This document shows, piece after piece, positions 55,076 through 64,000 of a DNA stretch of 64,000 nucleotides. Position numbers and translations under genes: made by a program. Each line of letters begins with the position of its first letter. The first letter of the stretch is position 1. The stretch spans positions 52,263,119-52,327,118 of the forward strand of contig CM043952.1 of NCBI GenBank assembly GCA_014529385.2, read 5' to 3'. This stretch comes from Adiantum capillus-veneris. Taxonomy: Eukaryota > Streptophyta > Polypodiopsida > Polypodiales > Pteridaceae. Under the pieces are notes generated by a model. That model worked only from the letters and a program-made list of their open reading frames with translations, was not told the DNA's origin and ran no database searches.

Positions 55076-55384
55076 ATGAAAAAAAAGCATGTGTACAATG
55101 AGGCTAAATCAAGAAATGGCAGGGGGGAAAATCCACACAGGTGGACGGTAAGGCCATTTGAGTACACCCTTGACCATGGTGAAAAAAGGCCCATGACGCC
55201 AGAGTCGAAGGAAAGCCTCTCTGCGCTCCCTCATGCAGTCGGAGCTGCCCTAGAGTCTCTCAAGCCATCATCTGAGAGTATGGATAAACTCAAGACAAAG
55301 ATCTTGAACAGTCTCTACTGGTGTTACAGGGCAAGCCTCAAAGATGCGGAAGAACTGGACCCGCCAGATGAGCCAGAGTGTTGA
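55076..55384 (+). CDS. ORF of 102 aa truncated by insertion of element D2
   Basis: Starts at ATG 55076. Basic N-terminus, then an acidic, Ser-rich helix-prone region (SLSALPHAVGAALESLKPSS, DKLKTKILNSLYWCYRASLK) and an acidic end. The TGA stop at 55382-55384 is the first three bases of the D2 LTR, so the original frame ran on beyond the insertion and should resume after the 3' LTR outside the window. Family unknown; it may be a host exon or part of another element. Confidence 0.4.
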   Translation: MKKKHVYNEAKSRNGRGENPHRWTVRPFEYTLDHGEKRPMTPESKESLSALPHAVGAALESLKPSSESMDKLKTKILNSLYWCYRASLKDAEELDPPDEPEC

Positions 55385-56941
55385 TGGGGGCTTTTCACAA
55401 GCCAAGCTCCCATACCCATCTTCTCTCGTCCCCACCCCATGAAAACCCCCTCTTACGGAGGGAGTGATAAAAGGCATTGGAAAAAGTAATAAAAAAATAA
55501 AGTATGATTATGTAAATATATAAGAAAGGTAAAATAGGCCACCTCATGCCTACGGGGTAGCCCATCCCCACCTTGCCTCCTTTTTCTTCACTGTTGCCCC
55601 GCCGGGTGTCCCTTTTTCTCTCCTCCACTCAAAAGGTCAACCCCCTCTCTCTTCCCCTTGTCCTTTCTCCTTTCTCTCTCCCCTCAAACTACCCCACCTC
55701 TCACCAATAATGCATTATAACTCACCAATAATGCACCCTAACTCACATGCAACTTACCCTATCTTCCAAAATAGTATACCCCACCCCCTCTTCTCTCTCC
55801 TATCATATCCCATGACCCAAATACCCCCCCCCCCTCTCTCTAAAGGGCGCAATGTCTCTTGTCTTGTAGCTAAATAACCTCCCCCACACTCACACACACT
55901 CAGTTTCACTGAAAAAGGTGCCCACAAACCCATCCCCACCCGGGGGTTACCTGATTTTTCTTGTGTTCGCACACATCTTCACACAGATTCACCTCTGAAC
56001 ACACTTCCCTCTCTCCCCTCTTGTAATTAATTTATTCTCCATGTCAACTCACACTTTTTTTCATCAACCCATCTCTCTCTCTTAGTCTCTCTCTCATGAG
56101 ACTGCTGTTCTTGCACATATACACACAGCCACACAAGTGGGGCCCACAGTCACATGGCCTATGTAGATAATGATTTCTTCATTTCTAAATTCTAGAATTC
56201 CTCCCCCCTCCTCCCCTATATAAAGAGGGGTCACCATCACACTAAATACACGACACAACATCACAAAAGAACACACTATGCACTGTGTGTGCCTAGTGCA
56301 CACACACACACCCACACCATCACCATCACCATCACCGCAATCACCATGCTTGTTTTGAGCATGACCTCTACACCCTTGGCTATGGAAGATGAAGGGCAAC
56401 TAAATGAAGGATGATGGCCATAATCCTCATGCGAGTCTTCGCCATCAACTCCCACCTATCCGCCATGTGCTCTACCACTCTCTCCCTTCTCATTCCCCTA
56501 CCCTATGCTCCCCATTTCATCGCCTAATTCTCTAAATAAAGCTTGAGGTTTTGTGAGTATGTTTTCTTGCAATATTTTGCCCATGTGAGGTGTGCGGAAT
56601 CGCCACCTAGTCTTGTGTTTTGGAGTGAGCTTGTGTATGTGTGAAGGGTGTGCGGAATCGCCATCCTTTTGTGGTGCCTAAGTACTAAGCCGCTATACCC
56701 CCTCCCTCACTCTCTCTCTCTCTCTCTCACTTGATCTCATTCCCTTTCCTCTTCATCATTACTCCCAAGCATCCATCTCTCTTGGATGAAAACTTTGTTA
56801 TGGTGGTGTGTTGTTTGCGTCCTAGCCGCTGAAGCTAGGTGGTGCCCCCTATTTGCTTTACCATGACAGGCTCGAGGCGCGCCATTCGGTCCCCGGTGTT
56901 TTAGAGGCCGTCAGGGTTCGGGGTTCGCTTTGCTCCCGTCA
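55382..56941 (+). repeat. 5' LTR of D2 (1560 bp)
   Basis: TGATGGGGGC...CCCGTCA. TATATAAA at 56217-56224. Contains one minisatellite unit, against three and four in the D1 LTRs, which accounts for much of the size difference. Confidence 0.92.
56217..56224 (+). promoter_or_regulatory. TATA box of the D2 5' LTR
   Basis: CCCTATATAAAGAGGGG. Conserved at 63742-63749 in the 3' LTR and on the minus strand in both D1 LTRs. Confidence 0.75.
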
Positions 56942-56943
56942 TT

Positions 56944-56963
56944 TGGTGCCCCCACTGAGGATC
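56944..56963 (+). promoter_or_regulatory. Primer-binding site of D2 with tRNA-half remnant downstream
   Basis: TGGTGCCCCCACTGAGGATC, two bases after the LTR, is identical to D1's PBS. The T-arm part that follows in D1 is altered here, but an anticodon-arm-like hairpin (TCAGT-7-ACTGA) is kept at about 56979-56995. Confidence 0.75.
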
Positions 56964-57014
56964 TTTTCATGAAACCCTTCAGTTTACAAGACTGAAACCC
57001 TTAAACTATTGTGA

Positions 57015-57716
57015 ATGGATGAATGGCTAGCAGGATTTGCTAATTGGACGACAGAAGAAGAAGAGCTCCAAGCACAACTAGACGAACTCCGCATCTCCAT
57101 CGAAGCTCGAGTGTCAGGCGTAACGGTAATCGATTTGCAATGGGAGAGTCAACCAACACGCCAAACCTAGTGGATATACATAGACCAAGTGCCAAGAAGA
57201 AGACGGAGAAGGTCGAAACCATGTCCGCAACCTACAACCAACCCACAACAACAAAATGGAAGGAGCTCTACACAATAGAGAATCAACACTATTCTACTTT
57301 GAGAATCGGGTAACTCAAGTCACCGAAGTAATTATCACAGTCAGTTTTCAAATCGCACCTGATGCTGCAGCACAGATAATGGAAGCATTGGCTCACACTC
57401 TCACTAGAGAAACTAGGGATCTACTGAGTTTCTTTCATGAAAGAACACCACCTTCTCCCACAAGCTTGGACAGTGACTAAGTAACTCTAAGCTTCACATG
57501 AATCAGTACAACCTACCTCAAGACAGATCACACATACCAACACGTGTACGCTCAATCAAGGTAATATTGGATTTGAAGGATCACTACCAGCACGTCATTG
57601 ACACCATGCCGGGTGGGGAGCGGTTTTTGGAGGTTCTAGCATCAGATCAACCATTTGTCTTACCTTTGGTACAAGGCAATGTACCGTTTGAAGTTTTAAT
57701 CTATGTCCTAGTATAA
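57015..57716 (+). CDS. D2 leader ORFs (three short ORFs; last one is the 72-aa leader protein)
   Basis: Same order as D1: an acidic ORF from 57015, with TAG near 57168 where D1 has CAG; the 74-codon ORF 57256-57480; and the 72-codon ORF 57498-57716, whose product is homologous to B leader ORFs a and b. Only the last has cross-family support. They occupy the 0.85 kb between PBS and gag. Confidence 0.45.
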
Positions 57717-57799
57717 GAGGGTATACACGCCTCCTTGTAAAGAAGAAAAAAACTTTTGCAAGTTAAGCAGTGTGTCTTTCTAGCTCTCTCTCAGTAATC

Positions 57800-58670
57800 A
57801 TGGCAAGTGTAGCATTTCCAACATTTAAAGGAAAGAAGGGGGAGGATTTGGTAATAGACTTCCTAGATGACTTTGAAGTAGCATGTGTAGTGAGCAACAA
57901 AGATACGGATGAATCCCGGGTTAGAATCTTTAAGCATCTCATGAAGCTAGAAGCTAGATCATGGTACAATGCACTTCCACAAGCAACCAAGGATGACTGG
58001 GAACCCTTAAAAACCGCTTTTAAGAGGCGGTTTGGGGGAGGTACCACTTCAGAAAAGTTGTGGGACAAGTTGAGAGACTTGAAGCAGTAGGGTCTTTTAG
58101 AATATACCACCTATGAGTCCAAATTTGTGGATTTGTGGGAACGGTGGGTTGAGTCACTGGCTAGGGGGGAAGCTGCACCCGATTTCCTAAAAAAAGATCG
58201 GTTCATGCATGGCTTATGGTCTCTTCTCAAGGAGAAGGTGAAAGGTAGATTCCCGGCTACGTACGAGTTAGCCGTTGAGATTGCTCACCTTAAAGACAAG
58301 AAGCTACGAATGAAAGCCAAAGAAACCGAGTCAACAGAATCAGGAACATCGCGTCGACCAACTACTACGACAACCACCATTCCACCACCACCACCGGCTC
58401 TTGGGGTAAGAGATGACCAACAAGATATGTTGGCCCATATTACTGACCAACTGCAGAATTTGTTTGTCCACTTAATACAACAAGGGAGGAGTCAAGAAAG
58501 AGATCAAGACCCTGGAAGAGCATGACGACAAAACAGAGAGTGTCATTGCTACAACTGCGGAGAAGACGGTCACGGTATGTACTACTGTCCCAAACCACGA
58601 CAAAACTATAATAGAGCAGGTAGGAGGAACCAATTGTCACCCCCTAGAGAAAGAACACCCCCACCCTGAG
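57800..58670 (+). pseudogene. D2 gag with CCHC zinc knuckle
   Basis: ATG 57800. FPTFKGKKGEDLV, FKHLMKLEARSWYNALP and FKRRFGG belong to the Retrotrans_gag domain. TAG at 58088-58090 (D1 has GAG) and TGA at 58524-58526 (D1 has CGA) interrupt the frame. The zinc knuckle CYNCGEDGHGMYYC is intact, followed by a Pro-rich tail. Confidence 0.88.
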
Positions 58671-58806
58671 CACCACCCCCACCAACACAAATTCTATGTC
58701 CACCCCAGACACCACTACAAGCATCCATCCCACCTCTTCCACCAGCCCCACCACCTGATCGCCCTGTAAACATCATAAGGCTAGAAGAGAAAGGAAAACC
58801 GTAGTA

Positions 58807-60060
58807 GTGGATTCACCCAGAGCAAAGGAGAGGGACAAGGGTAAGGAGAAGGTAACCTTTTTAGAACCACTTGAGGCCATGACTGTGAAAAGAGCTAGGA
58901 GGGAGAAGGCTACACAATCAGATGATGAGAGAAGCATGAGAGGAGAAACTAGCAAGAGGCCATCCAGGCCACGATGGAAATTGGGCATCACCGACTTCCA
59001 GCTAGGGGAAAGCTCAAAGCCCTATGATCTAACATTGGATATGGCAGAGCAAGGACCGAAGATTACATGGCCACAGATGCTACATCTTGTACCTAAAGTA
59101 AGGCGACAATGGTCTAAAATGGTAAGTACAAGACGCTCCAAAACAAAGGTAGCCGGAGCAATTTTAGGATGCAAGATGGATGACATCCTTCCAATTGTCG
59201 ACGTAAACATAAAAGGAAAGAGGGTTGGAAACACCTACATTGATGGAGGTGCACAAATCTGTGTAATGAGCGAAGCTATGATGCTTCGATTAGGGCTCGA
59301 GGTTGACAGGCCTTCTCCATGCAAGGCAAAGATGGCAAACAACGCAAAAGTAAAGTGTGTGGGTGTGGTAAGTGACGTGAAAATCAAAGCTTTCAACACT
59401 GAGGTAGAGGTAGATATTTTTGTAATGCCTACTAAGGGGGAGGGCTATCCACTAATTTTGGGAAGGCCATGGTTGATGGCCATGAAAGCAAAACAGGACT
59501 GGGGTACTGGCCTTCTACGCATGACCGGTAAGAAAGGGGAGACAATCTACTACGACATGAGGATTGGCAAGCACAAGCAAATGAATCTGGAAACATCGGC
59601 AGATGAAACCACTAGCGAATCTTCCAGTTCTGAGGAGGAGACCACATCCACCGACGAAAGTGACAGTTCCATTGATGTGATGGGTATCATTATGAAGGAT
59701 CCACAAAGGGTAAGCACAACTGGTGATCCATCACCAAAAGGGCAACCCGATGAAGAAGAGAGAAAATCACCTGGCCTAGGAGGAAGTAGGTTGAAGGGTA
59801 TGTTGTCTACGGAATTAACACTTGAGGAGAAAGATAGTTTTTTGCAAATGTTGATGGGATTTCCTAACGTGTTCATTGACAACTATGAAAGAATCACAGG
59901 CATTACAGTGGTGGAACATCATATTAAGCTGGAGGAAGGGGTAAAACCAGTTGTGCAAAAGCTACGACGATTGGGGGTCATACAAGAAAAGGCACTCTTG
60001 GCCGAGGTAAGGAAACTGCTAGAGGCGGGATTCATCTATCCTGTAGAAAACTCAGAATGA
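58807..60060 (+). CDS. D2 aspartic protease region and start of RT (417 aa)
   Basis: Intact frame with a Lys/Arg/Glu-rich N-terminus, then the retropepsin motif YIDGGAQICVMS (catalytic Asp about residue 146, at 59242-59244, DGG instead of DSG/DTG) and PLILGRPWLM. An acidic Ser/Glu/Thr linker (about residues 260-295) precedes the RT lead-in (RLGVIQEKALLAEVRKLLEA). It stops at PVENSE because the following RT segment is deleted. Confidence 0.88.
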   Translation: MDSPRAKERDKGKEKVTFLEPLEAMTVKRARREKATQSDDERSMRGETSKRPSRPRWKLGITDFQLGESSKPYDLTLDMAEQGPKITWPQMLHLVPKVRRQWSKMVSTRRSKTKVAGAILGCKMDDILPIVDVNIKGKRVGNTYIDGGAQICVMSEAMMLRLGLEVDRPSPCKAKMANNAKVKCVGVVSDVKIKAFNTEVEVDIFVMPTKGEGYPLILGRPWLMAMKAKQDWGTGLLRMTGKKGETIYYDMRIGKHKQMNLETSADETTSESSSSEEETTSTDESDSSIDVMGIIMKDPQRVSTTGDPSPKGQPDEEERKSPGLGGSRLKGMLSTELTLEEKDSFLQMLMGFPNVFIDNYERITGITVVEHHIKLEEGVKPVVQKLRRLGVIQEKALLAEVRKLLEAGFIYPVENSE

Positions 60061-60064
60061 AGTA

Positions 60065-61640
60065 GTGGGTTTTGAATGCTATACTGTCTGTGATGGTTAT
60101 TCTGGATACTTTCAAATACGCATAGCCTTGGAAGATCAGCTAAAAACCACTTTTATCACGCCATGGGGTTGTTTTGCATACAGGGTTATGCCATTTGGTC
60201 TCACAAATGCACCTGCCACATTCCAAAGATATGTCACATATGTTTTTCAACCGTTCTTTGGAACATCCATAAGAGTTTTCATTGATGATTTTTGTATATA
60301 TAGCTCCCGTATTTCACATTTAGAAAAGGTAACTGAAGGTTTGGCCAGGTTGCAGAGCCTAGGTGGGCAATTAAATGTGGATAAATGCCACATTGGGGAG
60401 AGTAAAGTCATTCTACTAGGCCATGAAATTTCAGCAAAAGGTATTAACGCCGACCCAGGTAAGGTGTCCACACTCATAGCCCTACCTTCACCAACGACCG
60501 CACGTCAACTGGTCTCTTTTCTACAGAAGGTGAGGTACTTAAGTAGATTTATACATCTACTATCACAACTTGTTCTACCACTGCAACAACTCACTCAAAG
60601 ATCAACTTTCACTTGGGACGAGGAAAGCGAACATCACTACAACAAGGTAAAGGAGGTCTTAGCCACTCTGCCAACTATCTCACCACCTAAGTGGGATGAA
60701 AAATTCTATGTCACCTCAAGTCTTGGTGATGACTCATTGGGGGCTATGCTACTCCAAAAGGATACGGCGACATCTTTCATGAGGCCAATCTACTTCTCTA
60801 GTCGAATGATGACAGCAGGAGAGAAAGGTTTCACCCATGTGAAACACTTAGTCCTAGCTCTTAGATTTGCAACTACAAAGTTTAGGTCATATTTGCTGCC
60901 TAAGCAATTTGTGATTCTAACCACGGATGAAATATTTCCCTATGTTGTACAACACATGGATGTGTCTGCTGGAATTACTAAATGGCTAGTTCGTCTGCAA
61001 GAGTTTGACTACACGGTACAGGTAGAAAGCACGACAAGGGCAAGTTTGGGGGGACTCATGACCTACCAAGTCTTTGAAAGGAAGGAGAAGCAATCTAAGG
61101 AAGGAGAAGTCCAATTACCTCCAGTACCACCGATGGTAGAAGGAGCATACTCTCTCTACTTTGATGGAGCCTACAAGCGAGCGTCCGACAAAGCAGCTGC
61201 AGGCATAGTGGTCTTTGATGACAAAGGGACAAAGGTATTTTTGTTGGGCCAATTGTTAGATTCACATTCTAACAATGAAGCTGAGTATGCAGCACTAACC
61301 AAGGGTCTACAATGGTGCATCTTGCAAGGTGTATAACGCCTTAATGTATTTGGGGATGCTCTACTTCTGGTAAGGCAAGTAAATGGAGCATGGACATGCA
61401 AGAATCCTAGTTTAAGGACTCACTTAAGTGGTGTAAAAACCTTGTTGGGTAAGTTTGAAGAAGTTCAAATACACCATATCCCAAGGGCTCAAAACCAAGA
61501 AGCAGATGCCCTAGCAAGTGAAAGACTACAGGAAGTGGTGGTTGGAGCAATAAAACTAAAGCTCCCTCTATTTCAAGGAAGTGATGCCTTGCCTGACATC
61601 TGCATTTTTTGGAAACAGGGGAATGCCCATCAGATTTAAC
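60065..61640 (+). pseudogene. D2 reverse transcriptase, RNase H and archaeal-type RNase H
   Basis: RT resumes at CYTVCDGYSGYFQI, then MPFGLTNAPATFQR and the active site VFIDDFCIYS. A portion of RT between the conserved WVSP region and this point (roughly 40 codons by comparison with A) is missing at 60056-60066. RNase H: YVTSSLGDDSLGAML, then the second RNase H LYFDGAYKR, SNNEAEYAALTKGL and HHIPRAQNQEADALAS, with a TAA at 61334-61336 inside it. Confidence 0.9.
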
Positions 61641-62882
61641 AAAGGGAGAGAAGCAATGGCTGACGCGGAAGGCCACAAGGTATCGACTCATCAATGACGG
61701 TTTGTACTGTAAGGGTAAGGACCAAATGCTAGCTGTCACGACGGGGTTTGTGGTGGTCACTTTGCCCTAGACATAACAAGTAGGAAAATCTTGCAGGCAG
61801 GCTTCATATGGCCTAGCCTCAACCGTGATGTACACCACTGGTGCAAAACATGTAAGTTGTGTCAAAAGGCCGGCACTAGGTCACTTATGCCTGAACCACA
61901 GACACCTATTCTCTCATATGGCCCATTTGAAAAATGGGGTATCGATGCCATTGGGCCATTACCTAGGGCCAACTCAGGAAAATTCTACATTATCATGGGG
62001 GTCGACTATATGACTAGATGGGCAGAGGCTACAACCACCACTAGAATCATAGCGGTAGAGGTAGCTAAATTTATCTATGAGCACATATGTTGTAGGTTTG
62101 GCACACCTTTAGAGATCATCTCTGATAGAGGGCCAGGTTTCAGAGCAGGCTTGGTAGGAGAATTAATGCAGAAACTGGGCATTACAAGGAGGCACTCTTC
62201 ACCATATTACCCTCAATGTAATGGCCTAGTTGAAAAGGTAAATGGAATGGTTTCTAAAATTATTACCAAGCAGGTAAGTAATCATCCTGGAGACTGGGAT
62301 AAGTATCTACTACCAGCTTTATGGGCCTACAGAACTTCATTTCGTACATCCTTGGGATTCACACCGTATCATCTAGTATTTGGTAAGGAAGCAATCTTGC
62401 CCATTGAAGTGCAACTACAAAGTCTCAGAGTAATGGCAAGCCAGCTTCAACAGCCCAACATGCATTTGAGAGATCACATCATCAACTTGGAAAGACTACA
62501 GCTAGACAGATAAGAAGCAATAAATTATTATGCACCACAAGCAGAGCATAGACGGCTTAGCTTTAACGAGCATATCCGGAAAAAAGAATTGAAGAAAGGA
62601 ATGTTGGTGCTCCGCTACGACAATCGCTTCGACACGCGCAAGGATAAGAAACTCCTACTCCGATGGAAAGGCCCTTTCATCATCAGGAAAAAGTATGCCA
62701 ATGGAAGCTACCAGCTTATGGAGGCTGATGGAAAACTTCATAAAACCAGGGTAAATGGTTGGCGACTTAAACCTTATTTTCTTCGATTTGACCAGGCTCC
62801 ACCAATTGACATTCCAGATGAGAACACACCATCAGCCACCACCTCCGACGATAATGATCAAACAGATGAGCTAGAGACATGA
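61641..62882 (+). pseudogene. D2 integrase
   Basis: An N-terminal region (KATRYRL, then stops and a frame change near 61770) carries CKTCKLC, the CxxC half of the zinc-binding HHCC module. The catalytic core has D (61944-61946), D (62124-62126) and E (62232-62234), giving exactly 35 residues between the last two. After a TAA near 62511 the C-terminal module continues from 62517 with LLLRWKGPFIIRKKYANGSY (GPY/F type). No chromodomain is seen. The product would insert element cDNA with a 4-bp stagger, judging from D1's TSD. Confidence 0.9.
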
Positions 62883-62894
62883 ATGCCTCTAGCC

Positions 62895-62910
62895 AAAAGG
62901 GGAGGGCTAA
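62895..62910 (+). promoter_or_regulatory. Polypurine tract of D2
   Basis: AAAAGGGGAGGGCTAA immediately precedes the 3' LTR; the same sequence precedes the D1 3' LTR. Confidence 0.85.
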
Positions 62911-64000
62911 TGATGGGGGCTTTTCACAAGCCAAGCTCCCATACTCCTCTTCTCTCGTCCCCACCCCATGAAAACCCCTCTTAGGGAGGGAGGGATAAAA
63001 GGCATTGGAAAAAGTAAGAAAAAAATAAAGTATGATTATGTAAATATATAAGAAAGGTAAAATAGGCCACCTCATGCCTGCGGGGTAGCCCATCCCCACC
63101 TTGCCTCCTTTTTCTTCACTGTTGCCCCGCCGGGTGTCCCTTTTCCTCTCCTCCACTCAAAAGGTCAACCCCCTCTCTCTTCCCCTTGTCCTTTCTCCTT
63201 TCTCTCTCCCCTCAAGCTACCCCACCTCTCACCAATAATGCATTATAACTCACCAATAATGCACCCTAACTCACATGCAACTTACCCTATCTTCCAAAAT
63301 AGTATACCCCACCCCCTCTTCTCTCTCCTATCATATCCCATGATCCAAATGCACCCCCCTCTCTGTAAAGGGCACCATGTCTCTTTTCTTGTAGCTAAAT
63401 AACCTCCCCCACACTCACACACACTCAGTTTCACTGAAAAAGGTGCCCACAGACCCATCCCCACCCGGTGGTTACCTGATTTTTCTTGTGTTCACACACA
63501 TCTGCACACAGATTCACCTCTGAACACACTCCCCTCTCTCCCCTCTTGTAATTACTTTATTCTCCATGTCACCTCTCACTTTTTTTCATCAACCCATCTC
63601 TCTCTCTTAGTCTCTCTCTCATGAGACTGCTGTTTTGACACATATACACACAGCCAGACAAGTGGGGCCCACAGTCACATGGCCTATGTAGATAATGATT
63701 TCTTCATGTCTAAATTCTAGAATTCCTCCCCCCTCCTCCCCTATATAAAGAGGGGTCACCATCACACTAAATACACGACACAACATCACCAAAGAACACA
63801 CTATGCACTGTGTGTGCCTAGTGCACACACACACACCCACACCATCACCGCAATCACCATGCTTGTTTTGAGCATGACCTCTACACCCTTGGCTATGGAA
63901 GATGAAGGGCAACTAAATGAAGGATGATGGCCATAATCCTCGTGCGAGTCTTCTCCATCAACTCCCACCTATCCGCCATGTGCTCTATCACTCTCTCCCT
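62911..64000 (+). repeat. 3' LTR of D2, cut by the window edge
   Basis: Matches the 5' LTR from TGATGGGGGC on. TATA box at 63742-63749, one minisatellite unit near 63800-63850. About 470 bp are missing. Confidence 0.92.

Larger units (their letters stand above)
55382..64000 (+). mobile_element. Nearly complete Ty3/gypsy element D2 (runs past the window end)
   Basis: 5' LTR 55382-56941, PBS, leader ORFs, gag, protease, RT-RNase H, archaeal-type RNase H, integrase, PPT and 3' LTR from 62911. It is the pol-containing relative of D1, sharing LTR termini, leader and gag. The right TSD lies outside; the left candidate is GTGT (55378-55381). A deletion in RT and several stops make it defective. Confidence 0.92.

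Overview
This is nuclear DNA of a land plant, about 64 kb made up mostly of nested and decayed transposable elements. The evidence is plant-type hAT, Ty1/copia and Ty3/gypsy elements, long CT/GA, CA and AT microsatellites, and LTR promoters with TATA boxes. I cannot name the species. One Ty3/gypsy lineage (element B) is not the usual seed-plant type, so a fern, lycophyte or bryophyte is possible, but that is only a guess. No rRNA, complete tRNA gene, CRISPR array or bacterial-type operon is visible.

Left part (1-19 kb). A broken BED/hAT transposase (1156-3308) faces a broken RING-finger ORF (3512-4354). A solo LTR of element B (4397-6403, TSD ACGC) follows. Then come a protein-kinase-like frame with three internal stops (6852-8369), a 0.6 kb foldback repeat (about 9225-9835), and GC-rich and simple repeats. 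The best host-gene candidate is a small secreted glycoprotein of 135 residues (11438-11845), with a TATA box and a GA-repeat leader. A decayed coiled-coil ORF (14703-16603) is followed by a deleted Ty1/copia element F (16656 to about 18.8 kb).

Centre (about 19.9-48.1 kb). An old Ty3/gypsy element A (+ strand) has been split by three younger LTR elements. D1 (20347-27058, TSD CTGG) lies in its gag, C (27887-35212, TSD AGGCT) in its gag-protease linker, and B (35537-45549, TSD ACGT) in its protease beside the catalytic Asp. Removing each insert plus one TSD copy restores A's reading frame, which confirms the order of events. B is full length (gag-pro and pol, minus strand, 2.0 kb LTRs). D1 lacks pol and carries an unknown membrane-protein-like segment instead. 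C has no retroviral genes and carries CT-rich gene-like DNA, a short-chain-dehydrogenase fragment and a 1.34 kb TTAA-flanked DNA transposon.

Right part (48-64 kb). This holds unassigned DNA, a second, inverted and internally deleted TTAA element (50379-51507), and a gag-only element E. A nearly complete D-family element, D2 (55382 to beyond the window), has gag, protease, RT/RNase H and integrase. D2 has cut into an ORF whose stop codon is now supplied by the LTR.

Most unusual observation: a family of about 70-72 residue proteins is encoded in the transcript leader of two otherwise different gypsy families. It is present as two tandem, ATGA-overlapping copies inside every B LTR and as one copy between the PBS and gag of D1 and D2. 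A second unusual observation is that the D1 leader carries a geometrically perfect antisense 3' half of a tRNA, CCA included.
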